Shown here in pieces: positions 62,836 to 64,000 of a stretch of 64,000 nucleotides of DNA. The notes beneath the pieces were generated by a model. The model searched no databases. It saw only the letters and a program-made list of their open reading frames with translations, and was not told the origin of the DNA. The stretch is from NCBI RefSeq assembly GCF_030053775.1, contig NZ_CP125669.1:2971962-3035961 (forward strand), read 5' to 3'. The DNA is from Acinetobacter corruptisaponis. Its GTDB lineage: Bacteria > Pseudomonadota > Gammaproteobacteria > Pseudomonadales > Moraxellaceae. The first letter of the stretch is position 1. Each line of letters starts with the position of its first letter. A program made the translations under genes and the position numbers.

Positions 62836-64000
62836 ATGGTGAAATACCTTAAATTATGTCCCTTAACTGTAGCAGTTTTTCTTGCAGGTCTATCTAATCT
62901 TGCAAATGCACAATTGGGACAGGACTTATCAGTTGACCTTCGATCACTTTCTTTAGGGAATGCTGTTACAGCGGATCCACCTGGGATTAGTGCAGTTCAC
63001 TTTAATCCAGCAGCATTGGCAAAGCTTGATGGTTTACAAACCGATGTGCAAGGTATCTTGGCAAATTTTGCCATTAAACGGGACTATTCTGCACCAGCGG
63101 GTTATAACGTTTTTGGATATTCTGATGATCCGATAGTCTGTAATGATGGGCCTGAAGTGGATGCCAATATCTGTACAGACTTTAAAGGTACAGTAAGTGG
63201 TGATGTAGAATATGCCAGTCTTTACGTTCCAATTTTAAAGAAAATTGTCGATTTAGGACCTGGTTATCCAGTTGCAGCGCCAACTGCTGGTATTTCGTAT
63301 AAGCCACCAGGTTCAAAAGTTACATATGCAACGGCTATTTATGCACCTTTGGTTGCAGGTTTTGGTGCTGAGGATGGTAATCCCAGTAACTATATGGGAC
63401 AACAGGTTGCTTTAGAGCGTATTACGTATCTCTCACCATCTTTTGGTTACCAAGTTAATGATAACCTATATCTTGGGGCATCATTTGGGATGTCTTATCA
63501 AGCGATTGCCATGAAAACAGATCTACGTTTCCCTAATGAACTGGTTGGGGTGTTACGTATGGTGGATGAAGTCGTGTGTGGTCCATTTAAAGAGAATGGC
63601 GATATTATTACTGACCTGCTACTTTTTGGTATGTGTAATGCAAAAGAGGGAATGAATCCTTTTAGTAAAGTTGGGGCCTTGGATGTTTCACTCGAGCAGT
63701 CATTGAGCCCAAGCTATAATTTAGGATTATTGTGGGAACCAACGGATGATTTTAGTTTCGGGATGGTATACCAGAGTGAAGCCAAAATGCGTCTGCATGG
63801 TAAATACCTGATTAATGTTGCTGAAGCACCGCAACAGTTGATTGCGGGATTGAATTCATCTGCAACTGGTCAGATTCTTGCGGCGATTTTAGGCTTTCCA
63901 AGTTATGCACCAGCTGTGGAATCTGGTTTATTGGCAATGGACTTTAAATATCCTCAGCATTTTAAAGCAGGTATTAAATATAAAATATTCCCTGATCTAC
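62836..64000 (+). CDS. filD: FilD: FadL-type outer-membrane protein, 3' end beyond window
   Basis: 388 codons seen before the edge; the C-terminus is missing. Start ATG at 62836, six bases after a strong AAGGAG. Signal peptide MVKYLKLCPLTVAVFLAGLSNLANA cut before QLGQ. DLRSLSLGNAVTADPPGISAVHFNPAALAKL is the N-terminal plug/first-strand pattern of the FadL/TodX channels for hydrophobic compounds. Probably a barrel used for assembly or export of the Fil fibre, or for hydrophobic uptake; the sequence alone does not separate these. Confidence 0.85.
   Translation, partial: MVKYLKLCPLTVAVFLAGLSNLANAQLGQDLSVDLRSLSLGNAVTADPPGISAVHFNPAALAKLDGLQTDVQGILANFAIKRDYSAPAGYNVFGYSDDPIVCNDGPEVDANICTDFKGTVSGDVEYASLYVPILKKIVDLGPGYPVAAPTAGISYKPPGSKVTYATAIYAPLVAGFGAEDGNPSNYMGQQVALERITYLSPSFGYQVNDNLYLGASFGMSYQAIAMKTDLRFPNELVGVLRMVDEVVCGPFKENGDIITDLLLFGMCNAKEGMNPFSKVGALDVSLEQSLSPSYNLGLLWEPTDDFSFGMVYQSEAKMRLHGKYLINVAEAPQQLIAGLNSSATGQILAAILGFPSYAPAVESGLLAMDFKYPQHFKAGIKYKIFPDL

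Overview
The window reads as a chromosomal segment of a gammaproteobacterium of the genus Acinetobacter. The grounds are the 16S rRNA gene, whose conserved and variable stretches look like Acinetobacter but do not match A. baumannii exactly, and gene sets typical of that genus: the fil cluster, a GigA/GigB-like pair, short AccA and a lone gspE. I cannot assign a species by eye. No prophage, insertion sequence, CRISPR array or obvious foreign island is visible. The interest lies in small repeats, split operons and one surface-structure locus cut by the right edge.

Left part (1-8.6 kb): a truncated exported protein and an SDR oxidoreductase on the minus strand, then a plus-strand run mazG, a ComEA-like gene, pcnB, folK, panB, panC, rapZ, an NPr/HPr-type phosphocarrier gene and darP, closed by a strong terminator. 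It links RNA polyadenylation, folate and pantothenate synthesis and the nitrogen phosphotransfer branch.

8.6-22 kb: an acyl-CoA synthetase, then the translation cluster thrS-infC // rpmI-rplT // pheS-pheT-ihfA. The usual contiguous order is interrupted twice, by a YfcG-like GST, a YqaA-like gene and an MFS transporter, and by a small conserved-looking ORF plus a tail-anchored protein. infC starts with AUU.

22-44 kb: an Ala-rich lipoprotein, rho, trxA, ppx, accA-tilS-proC-yggT, an acyltransferase, polA, a giant DUF2339 membrane protein converging without a gap on an MscS channel gene plus partner, gspE, a small exported protein, a nitrilase-family amidase, the GigB/GigA-like partner-switch pair and mlaA.

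44.4-50.3 kb: a complete rRNA operon, 16S-tRNA-Ile(GAT)-tRNA-Ala(TGC)-23S-5S, with tandem promoters, visible RNase III processing stems for 16S and 23S and a terminator.

50.4-57.5 kb: rpoN-hpf, ibaG-murA-hisG, hisD, hisC, with REP-like palindromes between hisD and hisC and across the hisC stop; pabB lies opposite.

59.4-64 kb: filA-filB-filC-filD (filD cut by the edge). FilA has a Sec signal followed by a segment resembling a bacteriocin double-glycine leader, FilB is a C39-type cysteine peptidase, FilC a barrel-type outer-membrane protein and FilD a FadL-type barrel. The set parallels the Pseudomonas Fap functional-amyloid machinery and is the best candidate here for an under-described system.
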